NCBI GenBank assembly: GCA_943370175.1
Contig: CALRPU020000024.1
Span: 1-64,000, forward strand
DNA length: 64,000 bases
Reading direction: 5' to 3'
Source: Ideonella_A intermedia_A
GTDB lineage: Bacteria; Pseudomonadota; Gammaproteobacteria; Burkholderiales; Burkholderiaceae_C
Shown one piece after another: positions 15,238 to 23,878 of this stretch. Below the pieces are notes generated by a model, which was not told the DNA's origin, made no database searches, and saw only the letters and a program-made list of their open reading frames with translations. Position numbers and translations under genes: made by a program. Position 1 is the stretch's first letter, and each line of letters starts with the position of its first letter.

Positions 15238-18015
15238 ATGGACCCTCCACCCATGGGCGACGCTGCCGAACACACCGCGCCACGCGCGCTGCACCGCCGC
15301 ACCGCGGTGGGTGAGGCACCCGACCGCCTTGACTTGCTGCTGGACGCCTGCGAGGCGGGCGACGGCGAATGGAACCTGCAGACGGGTGAGGTGCGATTCA
15401 GCGAGCGCTGGACTGGCATGCTGGGTTACGCCACCGCCGACCTTGCGCCCTTGATCCTCGCCCGTTGGGACGCTATGTGCCACCCCGATGACTGGCTCAA
15501 GTTGCTGGTGGCCCGCGATGCGGTGCTCAGCGGGCACACCGACCGTTGGCGCGTGGAGTCCCGCATGCGGCACCGCAACGGCCAGTGGCGCTGCCTCGAG
15601 GTTCGTGCCGTTGTCATGAGCCGTGACGCCGAGGGTCGGCCCGAATGGATGTGCGGCGCGCAGTTCGACAACACCGCCGCGCGCGAGGACGAGCAGCGTT
15701 GGCGCGCCCGCGCCGACATGTCGGCGGACTGGTACTGGCAAAGCGACGAACAGCACCGCGTCACCCGCTACGAGGCTGGCCCCCGCTGGGCCGACCCGCA
15801 GTCCCGGGCCCGCTTCATCGGCCTGCGCCGCAACGAGTTTGAGCGGGTGCAGCCTCCGAGCATTGGCTGGGATGGCTTTCATGCCGTGCTCGACCAGCAG
15901 CGCAGTTTTGTCGGCCTCGGCTACGGCCTGCTCGGCGACGACCAGCGCCTGCAGACCTGGGTCGAAATCGACGGTCGGCCGCTGTTCGACGCCGAGGGCC
16001 GGTTCAAGGGCTACGAGGGCATCGGCCGCGATGTGACGCAAGCCCAGAAGGCCGCCATCGCGCTGCGCCACAGCCTGGAGATGATCGACCTGCTGTTCGA
16101 GTCGATCCCGGTCCCCGTGGCCCAGAAGGACCTGGCGGGCCGCTACACCCGGGTCAACCGCGCGCTGTGCGAGCTGTTCGGGGTGGACCCGATCCAGGTG
16201 CTGGGCCAACCCACCTCGGCCCTGGTCAGCGAGGCCAGCCGCGCCCAGCATGAGGCGGCCGACCAGCAGCTGCTGCGTCAGGGCTCGGGCCAGCTGTGCT
16301 ACGAGGCGCGTCAGCGCCTGCGCGACGGCCGGCACCTGGACACGCTGGTCACCAAGTCCGTGCTCAAGGACAGCGACGGCGTGGTGATCGGCCTCGTGGC
16401 CACGCTGGTCGACATCTCGGAGATGAAGCGCGTCGAGCGCGACCTGGCCGAAGCCAAGGCCGCCGCCGAGTCCGCCAGCGAGGCCAAGACCACCTTCCTG
16501 TCAACGATGAGCCATGAGATCCGAACGCCGATCAACGGCGTGATGGGCATGGCCGAGGTGCTGGGCCGCAGCCTGCTCGATCCTGAGCAGTCGCGCATGG
16601 TGCAGGTCATCCTCGAGTCGGGCCGTGGCTTGTTGAGCGTCATCGACGGGGTGTTGGATTTCTCCAAGATCGAGGCGGGCAAGCTGCAGCTGGAGGCCGA
16701 GCCCGTGGCGCTGGAGGCCCTGACCGAAAGCGTGTGCGATGCGCTGGAGCCGCTGGCGCAGCAAAACCACGTGCACCTGCGGCCTTGGGTGTCGATCGAG
16801 GTGGGGCAGGGCGTGCTGGCGGACCCGACGCGGCTGCGTCAGCTGCTGTTCAACCTGATTGGCAACGCCATCAAGTTCGGCGCGGGTCAGCCGGGCGCCC
16901 CCTTGCCGGTGGACGTGAGGGTCTGGCGAGAAGACGGCCTGACCTGCCTGCGCGTCAGCGACCAAGGCATCGGCATGAGCGCCGACCAACTGGCCCGCCT
17001 GTTCAGCCCCTTCATGCAGGCCGACGCCTCGACCACGCGGCGCTACGGCGGCACCGGACTGGGCCTGGCCATCTGCAAGCGCCTGGTCGAAGCGCAGGCC
17101 GGCCGCATCGAGGTGCACAGCACGCCCGGCCAGGGCACGCGCATCGAGGTTCGGCTGCCGTTGCCCACCGGCGTCCTGCCAGCGCCGTACAGCGCCGGGC
17201 CCCACGAGTCGAGCCTGCTGGCCGGCGTGGTCTGCCTGCTGGACGCGGGCGAGGACGACACCCGCTCGACCCACGGCAGCGATGACATCCACCAATGGCT
17301 GTACCGGGCGGGTGCCCGCCTGGTGCGGGTGGACGGACTGACCGCGCTCGGGCCCGTGCACAGCACGCCCGACGCCCCAGCCGTGCTGGTGCGCCTCGGG
17401 GCCCGGTCCGCCGGCCGGCCGGCGCTGTCGGACACCGCGCTGCCGGTGGTGCGCATTGTCCCGGGCGATGCGCTGGCGCCAGACTTGGCGGCAGCGGGCC
17501 AGCCGGTCGTGGGCCGACGCCGGCGCTGGGCGGTGGTGCAGGCGGTGGCGCACGCCGCTGGGCGGACCCTGCCCGCGCCCACGCCGACCGCCACGCCGCC
17601 GGCCCCGCTGGCCCCGCCGGGCCCGCTGCGCCGGGTGCTGGTGGCCGAGGACGACCCCATCAACCAGCTCGTGATCCAGCGCCAGCTGAGCTTGCTCGGT
17701 TTCGACGTGGTGGTGGTGGGCGATGGCGCCCGGGCCTTCGCCTTGTGGCGAGAAGGCGACTTCAGCCTGCTGCTGACCGACCTGCACATGCCCGCGCTGG
17801 ATGGCTTTGCGCTGGCCGCGGCGGTGCGGCGGGACGAGCGCGAGCGCGTGTTGCCACGGCGCACCCCCATCCTCGCCTTGACCGCCAGCGCCTTCGTCAG
17901 CGAAGCGCGCCAGGCGACCGAGGCGGGCATCGACGACGTGCTGACCAAACCCGTGCAGATGGCGGTGCTGCAGGCCAGCTTGATCCGCTTGATGGAAGGC
18001 GCGGCGCGGGCCTGA
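15238..18015 (+). CDS. PAS-domain hybrid sensor histidine kinase with C-terminal receiver
   Basis: A protein of about 925 residues with no membrane segment. Three PAS/PAC modules come first (residues about 28-140, 150-270 and 285-400), then a short coiled linker. HisKA follows with phospho-acceptor His426 in FLSTMSHEIRTPINGVMG, then HATPase (NLIGNAIKFG near 538, then a GGTGLGLAICKRLV-type box). A Gly/Ala/Pro-rich linker leads to a receiver with Asp848 in LLLTDLHMPALDG and conserved Lys in DVLTKPV. It is a cytosolic hybrid kinase that probably passes phosphate on to a separate His-transfer protein; none is encoded nearby. ATG 15238 was chosen because the first PAS begins soon after it. It is divergent from the aromatic operon, but a link is not shown. 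Confidence 0.9.
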   Translation: MDPPPMGDAAEHTAPRALHRRTAVGEAPDRLDLLLDACEAGDGEWNLQTGEVRFSERWTGMLGYATADLAPLILARWDAMCHPDDWLKLLVARDAVLSGHTDRWRVESRMRHRNGQWRCLEVRAVVMSRDAEGRPEWMCGAQFDNTAAREDEQRWRARADMSADWYWQSDEQHRVTRYEAGPRWADPQSRARFIGLRRNEFERVQPPSIGWDGFHAVLDQQRSFVGLGYGLLGDDQRLQTWVEIDGRPLFDAEGRFKGYEGIGRDVTQAQKAAIALRHSLEMIDLLFESIPVPVAQKDLAGRYTRVNRALCELFGVDPIQVLGQPTSALVSEASRAQHEAADQQLLRQGSGQLCYEARQRLRDGRHLDTLVTKSVLKDSDGVVIGLVATLVDISEMKRVERDLAEAKAAAESASEAKTTFLSTMSHEIRTPINGVMGMAEVLGRSLLDPEQSRMVQVILESGRGLLSVIDGVLDFSKIEAGKLQLEAEPVALEALTESVCDALEPLAQQNHVHLRPWVSIEVGQGVLADPTRLRQLLFNLIGNAIKFGAGQPGAPLPVDVRVWREDGLTCLRVSDQGIGMSADQLARLFSPFMQADASTTRRYGGTGLGLAICKRLVEAQAGRIEVHSTPGQGTRIEVRLPLPTGVLPAPYSAGPHESSLLAGVVCLLDAGEDDTRSTHGSDDIHQWLYRAGARLVRVDGLTALGPVHSTPDAPAVLVRLGARSAGRPALSDTALPVVRIVPGDALAPDLAAAGQPVVGRRRRWAVVQAVAHAAGRTLPAPTPTATPPAPLAPPGPLRRVLVAEDDPINQLVIQRQLSLLGFDVVVVGDGARAFALWREGDFSLLLTDLHMPALDGFALAAAVRRDERERVLPRRTPILALTASAFVSEARQATEAGIDDVLTKPVQMAVLQASLIRLMEGAARA

Positions 18016-18100
18016 GCCGAGGCCGGGCGGCCGCGCTCAGGCTGCTCCTGCCGCTCAAGCCGCTCCCACCGGGCCGATCCAGCCCCGATTCAGCCCCGAC

Positions 18101-18994
18101 TCAACCCGCCACCAACGGCGGCGCGGCCGAACCGGCCGGCGACTGCGCCTGAGCGTCCCGGGGCCGGGCCAGTGCGGCCAGGGCCACCAGGTCGGCGCTT
18201 TCGTCCTTCAAGCCCACGCCGGACAACCGACGCGCGCGCGCCTGCGTGAGCAGCCAGGCCAGGCGGTGGGCCGCGAGCGGCGGCGGCAAGCCCGCCGGCC
18301 GGATGTTGGAGACGCAATTGCGCGCCGCGTCGGTCAGTCCCGCGCGCGGCGCCCAGGTCAGGTAGGCGCCCAGGCTGTCAGGCGAGCTCAGGCCGGGCCG
18401 CTCGCCCAGCAGCAGCAGCACCAGCCGCGCCCCCAGCCCCTGGCCGATGGGGTCGCCAATGGCCACGCGGCCCTGTGTGACCAACGCCAGGGGCGCCAGG
18501 CTGAAGCCCTCCTCGCGCAGCAGCGGCAGCAGCGCCTGCAGCAAGGGCTCGGCCTGACGGTGAACGGCCAGCGCGCTCAGGCCGTCGGACACGACGATGG
18601 CCAGGTCCACCCGCCGGCCATCGGGGTCGGCCGCGTCGGCCGCGGGCGCCTCGCTCGCCGCCCAGGCCTGCAGCCGTTCTGCGCTGTCGGGGTCCAGCCG
18701 GCGGCCGAGGTCGGGGCGCTGCAGGTAGACCGCCCGGCTGCCGGCGGCGCTGCGCAGTTCAAGCAGGCCCAGGCCGAAGGCCTGCAGCGCGGGGCGCAGC
18801 GTGTCGACGTCCAACGGCAGATGAACCGCGTCGCGGGCTTGGGCGTGGGCCGCTTGAAAAGCCAGCTGGGGCGCCGTGGGCTGGCTGACCCCCGCGCGGC
18901 CGAGGGCGATGCGCGCGTCGGTGTGCTCGCGCAGGCGGTCCCAGGGGTTGACCGTGACGAGGCGCTCGGGTGGGGCGGCGGGGTCGAGGGTCAT
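18101..18994 (-). CDS. eutC: ethanolamine ammonia-lyase small subunit
   Basis: A 297-residue protein that starts MTLDPAAPPERLVTVNPWDRL. Conserved EutC segments are ARIALGRAGVSQPTAPQLAFQ near the N-terminus, VDLAIVVSDGLSALAV, LVTQGRVAIGDPIGQGLGAR and LLLLGERPGLSSPDSLGAYL, then RNCVSNIRPAGL. With EutB it forms the adenosylcobalamin-dependent enzyme that splits ethanolamine into acetaldehyde and ammonia. The reading frame is open far upstream, but the residues before 18994 are low-complexity shadow. It lies 62 bases after eutB. No microcompartment shell genes are present, so this is the simple, shell-less form of the pathway. Confidence 0.95.
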   Translation of the reverse strand: MTLDPAAPPERLVTVNPWDRLREHTDARIALGRAGVSQPTAPQLAFQAAHAQARDAVHLPLDVDTLRPALQAFGLGLLELRSAAGSRAVYLQRPDLGRRLDPDSAERLQAWAASEAPAADAADPDGRRVDLAIVVSDGLSALAVHRQAEPLLQALLPLLREEGFSLAPLALVTQGRVAIGDPIGQGLGARLVLLLLGERPGLSSPDSLGAYLTWAPRAGLTDAARNCVSNIRPAGLPPPLAAHRLAWLLTQARARRLSGVGLKDESADLVALAALARPRDAQAQSPAGSAAPPLVAG

Positions 18995-19056
18995 GCTTGA
19001 TCGGGCGCGGTCGGGGGCCGTCAGGGGCGTTTGACAGGGGTTGGCGGCTCGGCGGT

Positions 19057-20469
19057 TCAGGGACCGTGGCCGGGCAGCAGCGGCCGCAGCCCCGGCGCCA
19101 GGCCATCGGGCAGGCGGAAGTGCTGGTCCGCGCTGCTGAAGACCTGCATGCGCGCCAACCAGGCCTCGAACTCGGGCGCCGGACGCAGGCCGAGCAGGCG
19201 ACGGGCGTAGAGCGCGTCGTGGAACGAGGTGGTCTGGTAGTTCAACATGATGTCGTCTCCGCCGGGGATGCCCATGACGAAGGTGCAGCCGGCCGCGGCC
19301 AGCAAGGTCAGCAGCACGTCCATGTCGTTCTGGTCGGCTTCGGCGTGGTTGGTGTAGCAGACGTCGCAGCCCATCGGCAGGCCCAGCAGCTTGCCGCAGA
19401 AATGGTCTTCCAACCCGGCCCGCACGATCTGCCGGCCGTCGTACAGGTACTCGGGGCCGATGAAGCCGACCACCGTGTTGACCAGCAGCGGCTCGAAGTG
19501 GCGGGCCACGGCGTAGGCCCGGGCCTCGCAGGTCTGCTGGTCCACGCCGTGGTGCGCGTTGGCGGACAAGGCGCTGCCCTGGCCCGTCTCGAAATACATC
19601 AGGTTCTGGCCCACGGTGCCGCGCTTCAGTGACAGGGCAGCCGCCCGCGCCTCGGCCAGCACCGACAGCGTGATCCCGAAGCTCTGGTTGGTGGCCTCGG
19701 TCCCGCCGATGGACTGGAAGACCAGGTCGACCGGCGCGCCCCGCTCGATGGCCTGCACGGTGTTGGTCACGTGGGTCAGCACGCAGCTTTGCGTGGGAAT
19801 CTGAAGCCGCGCGATCAGCTCGTTGAGCCGGTGCAGCAGGTCGACCACTTGGGGCACGTTGTCGGTGGCCGGGTTGATGCCGATCACCGCATCGCCGCTG
19901 CCGTACATCAGGCCGTCCAGGATGCTCGCGGCGATGCCGTTGGCGCTGTCGGTGGGGTGGTTGGGTTGCAGCCGCGTGGACAAGCGGCCCGCCAGCCCGA
20001 TGGTGTTGCGAAACGCGGTGTGCACCTCGCACTTGCGGGCCACCAGCATCAGGTCCTGGTGGCGCATCAGCTTGCTGACGGCGGCAGCCATTTCGGGCGT
20101 CAGGCCTGGGCGCAGCGCGGCAAGCGTGGCGGTGTCGGTGTCGTCACGCAGCAGCCAGTTGCGGAAATCGCCCACGGTGAGGTGGGCCACCGGCGCGAAC
20201 GCCGCGGCGTCGTGGGTGTCGATGATGAGCCGCGTCACCTCGTCGACCTCGTAAGGCACCACGGCGTCGTTCAGGAAGCGGCGCAGCGGCACCTCGGCCA
20301 GCGCCATCTGCGCGGCCACGCGTTGCTGGGCACTGTCGGCGGCCAGGCCCGCCAGGTGGTCGCCCGAGCGCTCGGGGGTGGCCTTGGCCAGCAAGTCGCG
20401 CAGGTCCTGGAAGGCGTGGCGCTGGCCGGCCAAGGTGTGGTGGAAGGCGGCGGGCGGCGCAGTCGGCAT
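19057..20469 (-). CDS. eutB: ethanolamine ammonia-lyase large subunit
   Basis: A 470-residue TIM-barrel subunit that binds substrate and adenosylcobalamin. Visible family segments are SGDHLAGLAADSAQQRVAA, LMLVARKCEVHTAFRNTIGL, LDGLMYGSGDAVIGINPATD, SIGGTEATNQSFGI, YFETGQGSALSANAHHGVDQ and MGCDVCYTNHAEADQNDMD. The length matches the family. The ATG at 20469 follows the permease stop by 17 bases, so permease, eutB and eutC form one operon. A B12-dependent enzyme implies that the cell makes or imports cobalamin; no B12 genes other than a siroheme-type methyltransferase are in the window. Confidence 0.96.
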   Translation of the reverse strand: MPTAPPAAFHHTLAGQRHAFQDLRDLLAKATPERSGDHLAGLAADSAQQRVAAQMALAEVPLRRFLNDAVVPYEVDEVTRLIIDTHDAAAFAPVAHLTVGDFRNWLLRDDTDTATLAALRPGLTPEMAAAVSKLMRHQDLMLVARKCEVHTAFRNTIGLAGRLSTRLQPNHPTDSANGIAASILDGLMYGSGDAVIGINPATDNVPQVVDLLHRLNELIARLQIPTQSCVLTHVTNTVQAIERGAPVDLVFQSIGGTEATNQSFGITLSVLAEARAAALSLKRGTVGQNLMYFETGQGSALSANAHHGVDQQTCEARAYAVARHFEPLLVNTVVGFIGPEYLYDGRQIVRAGLEDHFCGKLLGLPMGCDVCYTNHAEADQNDMDVLLTLLAAAGCTFVMGIPGGDDIMLNYQTTSFHDALYARRLLGLRPAPEFEAWLARMQVFSSADQHFRLPDGLAPGLRPLLPGHGP

Positions 20470-20486
20470 GGGGCGGTCACACCGTC

Positions 20487-21869
20487 TTAAACCACCGCCG
20501 CCGCAGCCGCAGTGCGTGCGTCGCGGCGCGAGCGCGTGGTCAGGAAGTAGGCGTAACCCACCGCCAGGAACCCCATGAACAGCGCCGCGATCAGCGGGTT
20601 GAACCACGCCATCGTGCCCAGGCACACCACCGCACCCGCCAGCGCGATGGCCGGCAACACGGGGTAGAAGGGCGCGCGGTAGGGGCGGTCCAGGCCCGGC
20701 TCGGTCTGGCGCAGCTTGAACAGGCTCAACATGCTCAGGATGTACATCAGGATGGCCCCGAAGACCGACATGGTGACGATGTTGGCCGTGAGCGTTTGTC
20801 CGCCGATCTTGATCAGCTCGTCGCTGAAGATCGCGGCGATGCCGACCACGCCGCCGGCGATGATGGCACGGTGCGGCGTCTGGAAGCGCGGGTGCAGCAC
20901 GGCCAGCGGCGCGGGCAGGTAGCCCTCGCGCGCCAGGGCGTAGATCTGGCGCGAGTAGCCCATGATGATGCCGTGGAAGGACGCCACCAGCCCGAACAGC
21001 CCCAGCCACACCAGCATGTGCAGCCAGCCGCTGGACTCGCCAACGATCATCTTCATCGCCTGCGGCAGCGGGTCGTTGATGTTCGCGAGCTTCGTCCAGT
21101 CGCCCGCGCCGCCGGCGAACACCATCACCCCGAAGGCCAGCAGCACCAGCGTCAGGATGCCGGCGATGTAGGCACGCGGGATCGACCGGCGCGGGTCCTT
21201 CGCTTCCTCGGCGGCCATGGCCACCCCTTCGATGGCCAGGAAAAACCAGATCGCAAACGGGATGGCCGCCATGATGCCGCCGACCGCCGCCAGGCTGAAC
21301 TGGTCCTGCCCGGACCAGCCACCCTTGGCGAAACTGGCCACGGAGAAGCCCGGCGCCACCACGCCCATGAACACCAGCAGCTCGAACACCGCCAGCAGCG
21401 TGACGAACAGCTCGAAGGTGGCGGCGATCCGCATGCCCAGGATGTTCAGCGTCATGAAGACCAGGTAGGCACCCACCGCGGCCAATTTCGGGTCCAGCCC
21501 CGGAAACTGCACGTTGAGGTAGGCGCCGATGGCCAGCGCGATGGCCGGTGGCGCGAACACGAATTCAATCAACACCGCCGCCCCGGCCAGGTAGCCGCCG
21601 GTGGGCCCGAAGGCGCGGCGGCTGTAGGCAAAGGGGCCGCCGGCCTGCGGAATCGACGTGGTCAGTTCGGTGAAGCTGAAGATGAAGCTGGTGTACATCG
21701 CCGCCACGAAGACTGTGGTCACCAGGAAGCCCAGCGTGCCGGCCGATGCCCAGCAGAAGCTCCAGCCGAAGTACTCACCAGAAATCACCAGGCCCACGGC
21801 GATGCCCCACAGCTGCAGGGTGCCCAGCACAGGCTTCAGGGTGGTGCCGCCAGGGGTGGGTGCGGTCAT
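20487..21869 (-). CDS. ethanolamine permease (APC superfamily)
   Basis: A 460-residue inner-membrane transporter with about 12 hydrophobic segments. It begins KPVLGTLQLWGIAVGLVISG (the first span with the helix-breaking Gly motif of the APC fold), followed by FTELTTSIPQAGGPFAYSRR, AIPFAIWFFLAIEGVAMAAE, FHGIIMGYSRQIYALAREGY and FFPVLPAI-like end segments. The EEAKDP-RR-IP loop is characteristic of ethanolamine permeases. It is the first gene of the eut operon, with an AAGGA ribosome site 8 bases before ATG 21869. It imports ethanolamine for the lyase. Transcription probably depends on the divergent AraC regulator. Confidence 0.92.
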   Translation of the reverse strand: MTAPTPGGTTLKPVLGTLQLWGIAVGLVISGEYFGWSFCWASAGTLGFLVTTVFVAAMYTSFIFSFTELTTSIPQAGGPFAYSRRAFGPTGGYLAGAAVLIEFVFAPPAIALAIGAYLNVQFPGLDPKLAAVGAYLVFMTLNILGMRIAATFELFVTLLAVFELLVFMGVVAPGFSVASFAKGGWSGQDQFSLAAVGGIMAAIPFAIWFFLAIEGVAMAAEEAKDPRRSIPRAYIAGILTLVLLAFGVMVFAGGAGDWTKLANINDPLPQAMKMIVGESSGWLHMLVWLGLFGLVASFHGIIMGYSRQIYALAREGYLPAPLAVLHPRFQTPHRAIIAGGVVGIAAIFSDELIKIGGQTLTANIVTMSVFGAILMYILSMLSLFKLRQTEPGLDRPYRAPFYPVLPAIALAGAVVCLGTMAWFNPLIAALFMGFLAVGYAYFLTTRSRRDARTAAAAAVV

Positions 21870-21884
21870 GGTCGCGTCCTTGTG

Positions 21885-21898
21885 GGAGGGGCCCCTCC
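21885..21898. promoter_or_regulatory. 14-bp perfect palindrome in the eut divergent intergenic region
   Basis: GGAGGGGCCCCTCC is perfectly self-complementary and lies 16 bases before the permease start, in the 129-bp gap between the divergent regulator and permease genes. It could be a regulator site or a small hairpin in the leader. GC-only palindromes arise easily in this genome, so the assignment is weak. Confidence 0.25.
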
Positions 21899-21998
21899 GG
21901 GGCCGGTTGACGGGGCGCGCCGCCGTGGGGCGGAACGCTTGTTGCTGAGTCGACTGTAGAAAGCCTCGGCCGCGGGGCGTTATCGGAAATTGGCAGAC

Positions 21999-23060
21999 AT
22001 GACTGCGTCTTTCACCGGGACTGCGTGGGGTGCTGCGGGCGCGCTGCCACCGGCCGCTCCGCACGCCGCCCCACCGTGGCGCACCGACGCACCGGCCGGC
22101 TTTGCCCGCGTGCACCGCCGCGCCCGAGACGCCGACGAGCACGCCGCCAACCTCACGGCCTGGGACCAGCGCTACGACCAGCTGTCGGCCGGCCACTTCG
22201 AAGGCGGCATCACCGAGCTGCACTTGCCGCAGATGCAGGTCTTCATCGAGCACACCAGCCATGCGCTGCGGCAAAGCTGCCGTGTGTGGCGGGACTCCTT
22301 CTGGTTCGGCCTGGCCGCGCGGGCCGACCACCCGCTGGCGCGCATCAACGGGCGGCCGATCACTCCGCAGGGCGTGATGACCCGCCCCGGCGGCGAGCCG
22401 TTCGAGCTGGTCACGCCCGACCACCACGCCCTCTATGGCGTGGTGGTGCAGCGCGCTTGGGTCGAAGCGGCGGCGGCGGCACAGGGCTGCGCGGTCGACT
22501 GGCACCGTCTGGCGCAGGCCGAGGTGCTGCCCGTCACCGACACCGTCCGCCAGGCCTGGGTGCAGGCGTTGCAGCCCGTGCTGCTGGGGGACGTCCCCGA
22601 CGACTGGGGACCCGACAGCGCGCAGCGCCTGCAGGACCAGTTGCTGTGCCCGCTGCTGGGCGCGCTCGACGCCGGCGAAGTGGACCCTGGCGTGCGGCTC
22701 AGCCTGACCCGTCGCCACGCGTTGGTGGCCCGGGCCCAGGCCCTGGTGTTGGCCACGCCGGACCAGCCGCCGACCGTGCCCCAGCTGTGCGAACGCCTGC
22801 ACCTGAGCCGCCGCAGCTTGCAGGTCTGCTTCGACGACGTGTTGGGCCTGAGCCCGCTGCAAGCCATCCGCGCCTTGCGCTTGAACGGCGCGCGGCGCAG
22901 CCTGCGTTCGGCCGCCGCGCGCGGGCAGGGCGTGCAGGACGTGGCCGCGCACTGGGGCTTTGGCCACCTCAGCCAGTTCGCCACCGACTACCGGCGCCTG
23001 TTCGGTGAGGCGCCATCGCACACCTTGCGGCAGGGCGCCGGGGCTCGCGCCGACCTGTGA
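21999..23060 (+). CDS. AraC family transcriptional regulator, EutR-like
   Basis: A 353-residue protein. The N-terminal ligand-sensing half has no strong motif. The C-terminal AraC DNA-binding domain covers about the last 100 residues with two helix-turn-helices: VPQLCERLHLSRRSLQVCFD and GVQDVAAHWGFGHLSQFATD, then YRRLFGEAPSHTLRQ. ATG 21999 is preferred to a TTG three codons upstream. Divergence from the permease-eutB-eutC operon with a 129-bp shared gap suggests an ethanolamine- and B12-responsive activator of that operon, as EutR is in enterobacteria; this is inferred from arrangement. Confidence 0.88.
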   Translation: MTASFTGTAWGAAGALPPAAPHAAPPWRTDAPAGFARVHRRARDADEHAANLTAWDQRYDQLSAGHFEGGITELHLPQMQVFIEHTSHALRQSCRVWRDSFWFGLAARADHPLARINGRPITPQGVMTRPGGEPFELVTPDHHALYGVVVQRAWVEAAAAAQGCAVDWHRLAQAEVLPVTDTVRQAWVQALQPVLLGDVPDDWGPDSAQRLQDQLLCPLLGALDAGEVDPGVRLSLTRRHALVARAQALVLATPDQPPTVPQLCERLHLSRRSLQVCFDDVLGLSPLQAIRALRLNGARRSLRSAAARGQGVQDVAAHWGFGHLSQFATDYRRLFGEAPSHTLRQGAGARADL

Positions 23061-23063
23061 AAG

Positions 23064-23300
23064 GTTCCGGGCAACTCGCCACCGCGTCGCCCATTGCCTG
23101 TCGCTGAAGGTCGCGCGTGGCGAAGTCTTCGGCGTTCTCGGCCCGACCGGGGCCGGCACGACCACGACGATCCGCATGGGCTGGGCATCCTGGTGCCCGC
23201 CAGCGGACGCGTCACCATCGCCGACACGAACCATCACACGCCGCGCGAGCAGGTGCAACAGCGCCCCGGTTGACTGCCCGACCACCCGATCTTCTGCGAC
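23064..23300 (+). pseudogene. decayed ABC transporter ATP-binding gene fragment
   Basis: Directly after the AraC stop the sequence encodes HCLSLKVARGEVFGVLGPTGAGTTTTIRM, shown here in pieces: the start of an ABC ATPase with Walker A changed from GAGKTT to GAGTTT, losing the essential Lys. About 30 codons on, a frameshift near 23175 moves the recognisable LGILVPASGRVTIAD into another frame, and a TGA at about 23275 stops that frame. No complete ATPase remains. It is a remnant of an ABC-2 type exporter left at the edge of the accessory island. Confidence 0.7.
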
Positions 23301-23441
23301 GGCCTGCGTGGCCGCGAGATCCCGCCGTTTTGTGGCCGAGATGCAAGGCCAGCCGCGCCGCAAGGCCCGCCACCGCGCCCAAAATGGCACGCCGTTCAAG
23401 CCCCAGGGCGCTTGGTTGATGGCGGGGCCCTGAGCACCATC

Positions 23442-23552
23442 ATGGCCGCCCGCGTCATGGCCATGGCCATGGCCATGGCCGTGGTGGCGCTGGCGCCGTT
23501 GAGCCTTCCGGCGGGTCACGCCGGGGCCAGGGGTCTTCCTCAGCCGTCTTGA
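23442..23552 (+). pseudogene. 36-codon ORF truncated at the IS boundary, signal-peptide-like
   Basis: ATG 23442 opens MAARVMAMAMAMAVVALAPL, continues as a hydrophobic leader followed by LPAGHAGARG, and stops at the TGA that is the first codon of the IS left end. It looks like the signal peptide or first membrane span of a gene cut off by the insertion or by a later deletion. It may also be chance coding within decayed DNA. Confidence 0.3.
23457..23480. repeat. hexanucleotide repeat ATGGCC x4
   Basis: Four perfect head-to-tail copies of ATGGCC, 70 bases before the IS left end. Within the truncated ORF they encode Met-Ala repeats. As the unit is a multiple of three, copy changes would not alter frame. 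Confidence 0.9.
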
Positions 23553-23614
23553 CCTGCCCGGTTTCTTCGGACCAGTGATTTCTAGGAAGATGGCTCCCAA
23601 TCCGCGAGGAGCCC

Positions 23615-23878
23615 ATGAGAAAGAGTCGATTCACTGAATAGCAGATGGTGGCCGTGCTGCGCGAGGCAGACCGCACCACCGTGGCCGAGGCCGCGAAGAA
23701 GCACAAGGTCAGCGAGCCCACGATCTACGCCTGGCGCAAGCACTTCGGGCAGATGGAGGCAGCCGACGTCAAACGCCTGAAGGCCCTGGAGTTGGAGAAC
23801 TCCCGGCTGAAGAAGCTGCTGGCCGAGCGTGATCTCGATATCGAGGTGCTCAAGGAGATCAACGCAAAAAAATGGTGA
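23615..23878 (+). pseudogene. IS3-family orfA with in-frame amber codon at 23639
   Basis: From ATG 23615 the product reads MRKSRFTE, then TAG at 23639-23641, then QMVAVLREADRTTVAEAAKK. The usual family sequence at this point is TEEQMV, so a single G-to-T change of GAG explains the stop. Translation could restart at ATG 23645, two codons later, giving 77 residues that keep the helix-turn-helix (AKKHKVSEPTIYAWRKHFG) and the leucine-zipper part (LELENSRLKKLLAERD). The loss of the first ten residues may therefore be tolerated. The end overlaps orfB by 7 bases. Confidence 0.82.

Noticed and set aside
21885..21898. GGAGGGGCCCCTCC as a confirmed EutR-type operator
   Set aside because: Perfect but GC-only and short; kept only as a low-confidence feature because such palindromes occur by chance here.
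23457..23480. ATGGCC repeats as a CRISPR or iteron array
   Set aside because: Head-to-tail hexamers without spacers; a simple coding microsatellite. I saw no CRISPR array anywhere in the window.
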